Source of the DNA: Paenibacillus chondroitinus NBRC 15376
GTDB lineage: Bacteria; Bacillota; Bacilli; Paenibacillales; NBRC-103111
Length of the DNA stretch: 64,000 bases
Direction: 5' to 3'
Assembly: GCF_004000765.1 (NCBI RefSeq)
Contig: NZ_BILW01000002.1
Span: 186,001 to 250,000, forward strand
Part shown: in pieces, positions 61,907 through 64,000 of the stretch
How positions within the stretch are numbered: the stretch's first letter is position 1
Layout of the letters: every line of letters begins with the position of its first letter
Position numbers and translations under genes: made by a program
The notes under the pieces: generated by a model
Database searches by the model: none
What the model was told of the DNA's origin: nothing
The model's input: the letters and a program-made list of their open reading frames with translations, nothing else

Positions 61907-62707
61907 TTATCTGGCTCCAAAAGAGCGCAGTACCGCATTCAAATAGCCATAGCTTTCAGCCGCTACAATAGAAACCTGTGCGAGAGAGTGCCCATTGGCG
62001 CCAATGACTTCTAGACACACAGGACCTTCATAACCATTATCCGCAAGCACTTTGCAGTAGCCGATTAAATCAATATCGCCACGCCCGCACGCCTGTTTGT
62101 CGATCGTACCTGGTCCCGCTTGTCTGCCACTGCAGTCGCGAATATGAATATGCTTCACGCGTGAAATCACAGCCGGCAAAGCCGCTTCCGGATTTTCTCC
62201 TGCCCGATAAATATGGCTGGGATCCATATCGATGCCAAAAGATGGATTCTCAATTGCCTCGATTGCTCTTAATGAAGTAGGCGTATTATAAATGGAACCG
62301 CCGACATGCGCTTTTACGCAAAGTGTAACCCCGTATTCACTTGCAAGCTTTGACATTCTTGTCAACTTTTCAATTGTGAATTGCAAGTCCTCTTCGACGT
62401 CCGATTTTCCGCCCGGCCCCACATTGACAACCGGGATTCCGAGTTCTGCCGCCGCTTCAAAAGCAAGCGGAAGCCTCGTTTCATTCAGCTCAGCCACTTC
62501 CATTGACAGAAGCTTCAGCCCAACCTCCTCGGCGATTCTACGAATCTCCGGCGCCTGCTCCCGCCAGTTGTCAAGCTCGAGGTGCTCGCACATGCCTTTG
62601 ATTGCCGAGAGCTCCACACCGTCATAGCCGCAAAGCTTAATGTGCTGCGCCGCCGTAGCGAAATCGAAATCTTTGAACAATACGGAATTTATCCCTAATT
62701 GCATCAT
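61907..62707 (-). CDS. Sugar phosphate isomerase/epimerase (TIM barrel, xylose-isomerase-like)
   Basis: 266 residues of the AP_endonuc_2 fold. Motifs are CGYDGVELSAIKGM, VNVGPGGKSDVEEDL, CVKAHVGGSIYNTPTSLRAI, FGIDMDPSHIYRAG and HIHIRDCSGRQAGPGTID, with the metal-binding Glu, Asp and His residues. The family includes inosose, tagatose and hydroxypyruvate isomerases. With two Gfo/Idh enzymes next to it, inositol- or uronate-like chemistry is plausible. Confidence 0.88.
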   Translation of the reverse strand: MMQLGINSVLFKDFDFATAAQHIKLCGYDGVELSAIKGMCEHLELDNWREQAPEIRRIAEEVGLKLLSMEVAELNETRLPLAFEAAAELGIPVVNVGPGGKSDVEEDLQFTIEKLTRMSKLASEYGVTLCVKAHVGGSIYNTPTSLRAIEAIENPSFGIDMDPSHIYRAGENPEAALPAVISRVKHIHIRDCSGRQAGPGTIDKQACGRGDIDLIGYCKVLADNGYEGPVCLEVIGANGHSLAQVSIVAAESYGYLNAVLRSFGAR

Positions 62708-62726
62708 GGTTTACTGCCTCCCTAAG

Positions 62727-63716
62727 TTAAAGTTCAACAATGCTTGACGTTTCAAATGAACGAATAGCCGCTTCAATAATCGTCTGCGCCTTTAGCGCCT
62801 CTTGGCCCGAGCCATTGATTTGATCGTAAGGCACCTTGGCATCCAGCTGCTCAATCCAGTCGCTGATACGGCTTTTAAACGTTTCGTTGAAATGGCGCAT
62901 GCCGCCCAAATAGCTGTAACTTTCCGTTGCAATGCTATGACGGGGATAAAAGGTTAAGTGCTCACAAGCGTCGTCCAGTACGAATCGGCCTTTGGAACCA
63001 ACAACCTCGCAGCGCTCCAAACCGTAGCTGGCTCCAGCATCGTAGCTGCCGACGAGGTTCCCGATGGCGCCATTTTCAAACTCAAGCATCACCTGCGTAT
63101 TGGACCAAATTTTCCTATTTTCGCCTTTCATCATGAAGGCAGCTACCCGTTTCACATCCCCGCAGAAGTAACGAATCACATCGAAGGAGTGCGGATGAAG
63201 CGCGCGCAAATGGAACCAAGGCGAAGTTTCGACCGGGTTGTTGATCCACATTTTCATATTAATCATATGTAATTGGCCAAGACGGCCTTCCTCTACCCAT
63301 TCTTTGGCACGTAGCGCAGCAGGTGTAAAACGATGATTCAAGTTGACGGCATAAGGAATCTGCTTCTCTTTGGCAAGCGCCACCATCCGCTCTCCTTCGT
63401 CAATCCGGTTGGAAATCGGCTTTTCCCCAAGAACAGGAATGCCCGCCTCGAGCAGTTCCATCGTAGGCTGATAATGCTCGCCGCCATTCTCTTCCCCTTT
63501 GGTCGCCATCGAGCAAGCATCCAAATGAATGCCGCTAGCCAGCATTTCCTGCACGCTATAGAAAGCTCTGCAACCGAATTTGGCCGCAGCCGCATCTGCT
63601 TTCTCCTTATTGATGTCACATACAGCAACAAGCTCTGTTTTCGCATGTTCATGGTACACACCCGCATGGATTGAACCGATATTGCCAACTCCTACAACCG
63701 CAACCTTTAACGTCAT
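62727..63716 (-). CDS. Gfo/Idh/MocA-family sugar dehydrogenase (copy 2)
   Basis: 329 residues. NAD(P) motif VGVGNIGSIHAGVYHEH, catalytic VLGEKPISNRIDEGERM and ALHPHSFDVIRYFCGDVKRV match the copy at 59438-60433, so the two arose by duplication and were kept in one operon. A pair of this kind could run an oxidation-reduction pair (as in keto-sugar epimerisation or glycosidic cleavage). It is the second gene of the operon. Confidence 0.9.
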   Translation of the reverse strand: MTLKVAVVGVGNIGSIHAGVYHEHAKTELVAVCDINKEKADAAAAKFGCRAFYSVQEMLASGIHLDACSMATKGEENGGEHYQPTMELLEAGIPVLGEKPISNRIDEGERMVALAKEKQIPYAVNLNHRFTPAALRAKEWVEEGRLGQLHMINMKMWINNPVETSPWFHLRALHPHSFDVIRYFCGDVKRVAAFMMKGENRKIWSNTQVMLEFENGAIGNLVGSYDAGASYGLERCEVVGSKGRFVLDDACEHLTFYPRHSIATESYSYLGGMRHFNETFKSRISDWIEQLDAKVPYDQINGSGQEALKAQTIIEAAIRSFETSSIVEL

Positions 63717-63737
63717 CGCCTATTCCTCCCGTTTCTT

Positions 63738-64000
63738 CTACTGAATTTCCTGCGCATTCTCCAGCAGTTCCCCATGCAAATCACGATACTGCCCTGGCGA
63801 GCATCCAACCCTCCGTCTGAACAATTGTGTGAAAAAGGCCGGGTCTTCATAGCCAACACGCTGGGCGACATGAATCACTTTGTCATCGCCTTCTATCAAA
63901 TACTGCTTCGCCCGTTCAATTCGAATGTCATGAATACGCTCCGTTACGGTTTGATTCGTTTCCTGCTTAAACACCCTGTTAAGCTGCCTGCTGCTCACAT
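63738..64000 (-). CDS. AraC-family regulator, C-terminal end (cut by window edge)
   Basis: Only the last 87 or so codons are in the window, giving most of an AraC helix-turn-helix domain: SSRQLNRVFKQETNQTVTER, RIERAKQYLIEG and VAQRVGYEDPAFFTQLFRRR. It is 21 bases upstream of the operon in the same direction and so probably both belongs to it and controls it. The sensory domain is outside the window. Confidence 0.85.
   Translation of the reverse strand, partial: VSSRQLNRVFKQETNQTVTERIHDIRIERAKQYLIEGDDKVIHVAQRVGYEDPAFFTQLFRRRVGCSPGQYRDLHGELLENAQEIQ

Overview
The window looks like chromosomal DNA of a spore-forming, low-to-mid GC Firmicute of the Paenibacillus type. The evidence is a Spo0M-like sporulation protein, a YesM/YesN-type two-component pair beside a sugar ABC transporter, strong Gram-positive ribosome binding sites (AGGAGG-like), TTG and GTG starts, lipoprotein signal peptides and many intrinsic terminators. 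No rRNA, tRNA, phage or complete insertion sequence was seen.

Layout. 1-5.4 kb: the end of a carbohydrate ABC transporter (permease fragment and binding lipoprotein) divergent from its probable YesN/YesM regulators. 5.4-12.4 kb: a Spo0M / ATPase / pentapeptide-repeat group, a mannonate/altronate dehydratase-like enolase with an SDR, a wreck of an AraC regulator, an EamA exporter with an iron alcohol dehydrogenase, and a small L,D-transpeptidase. 12.4-21 kb: signalling genes, namely a 1731-residue Ser/Thr kinase-ATPase-GAF-histidine kinase hybrid, an FAD desaturase-like amine oxidase-fold protein, and a membrane-anchored pseudokinase with a PASTA domain. 21-27 kb: a chemoreceptor, an unknown overlapping gene pair, and a ComP/ComA-like quorum-sensing pair with a small divergent peptide gene that could be a ComX-like pheromone precursor. 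27-33 kb: one nucleoside operon (BMP lipoprotein, double ATPase, two permeases) that continues into a sulfite-oxidase-fold molybdoenzyme and a nucleoside phosphorylase.

33-50 kb: ComFB, a YdjM-type membrane protein, an orphan Spo0B-type histidine kinase, a secreted SH3-like protein, GreA, glutamate racemase, a Cof-type phosphatase, a ClpP-like protease, a MASE4 histidine kinase, an alkyltransferase-like (Cys-less MGMT) protein with a lactonase, and the proline catabolic genes (proline dehydrogenase, P5C dehydrogenase) divergent from a PAS/AAA+/Fis activator. 50-52.7 kb: an ANT-type nucleotidyltransferase, a phytanoyl-CoA dioxygenase-family protein and an NHL-repeat beta-propeller.

52.8-56 kb is an AT-rich accessory island with immunity-like genes (one SUFU-domain), a start-less reading frame and a frameshifted membrane protein. 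It is bracketed by inverted copies of a short AT-rich repeat and followed by four 19-bp palindromes with a roughly 52-nt period. 56-64 kb is a tightly packed eight-gene operon: an AraC regulator (cut by the window edge), two Gfo/Idh/MocA dehydrogenases, a TIM-barrel isomerase, three sulfatase-fold hydrolases and an adenylylsulfate kinase. It is my best candidate for an undescribed carbohydrate-ester pathway. The divergent peptide / ComP / ComA module is the second candidate.
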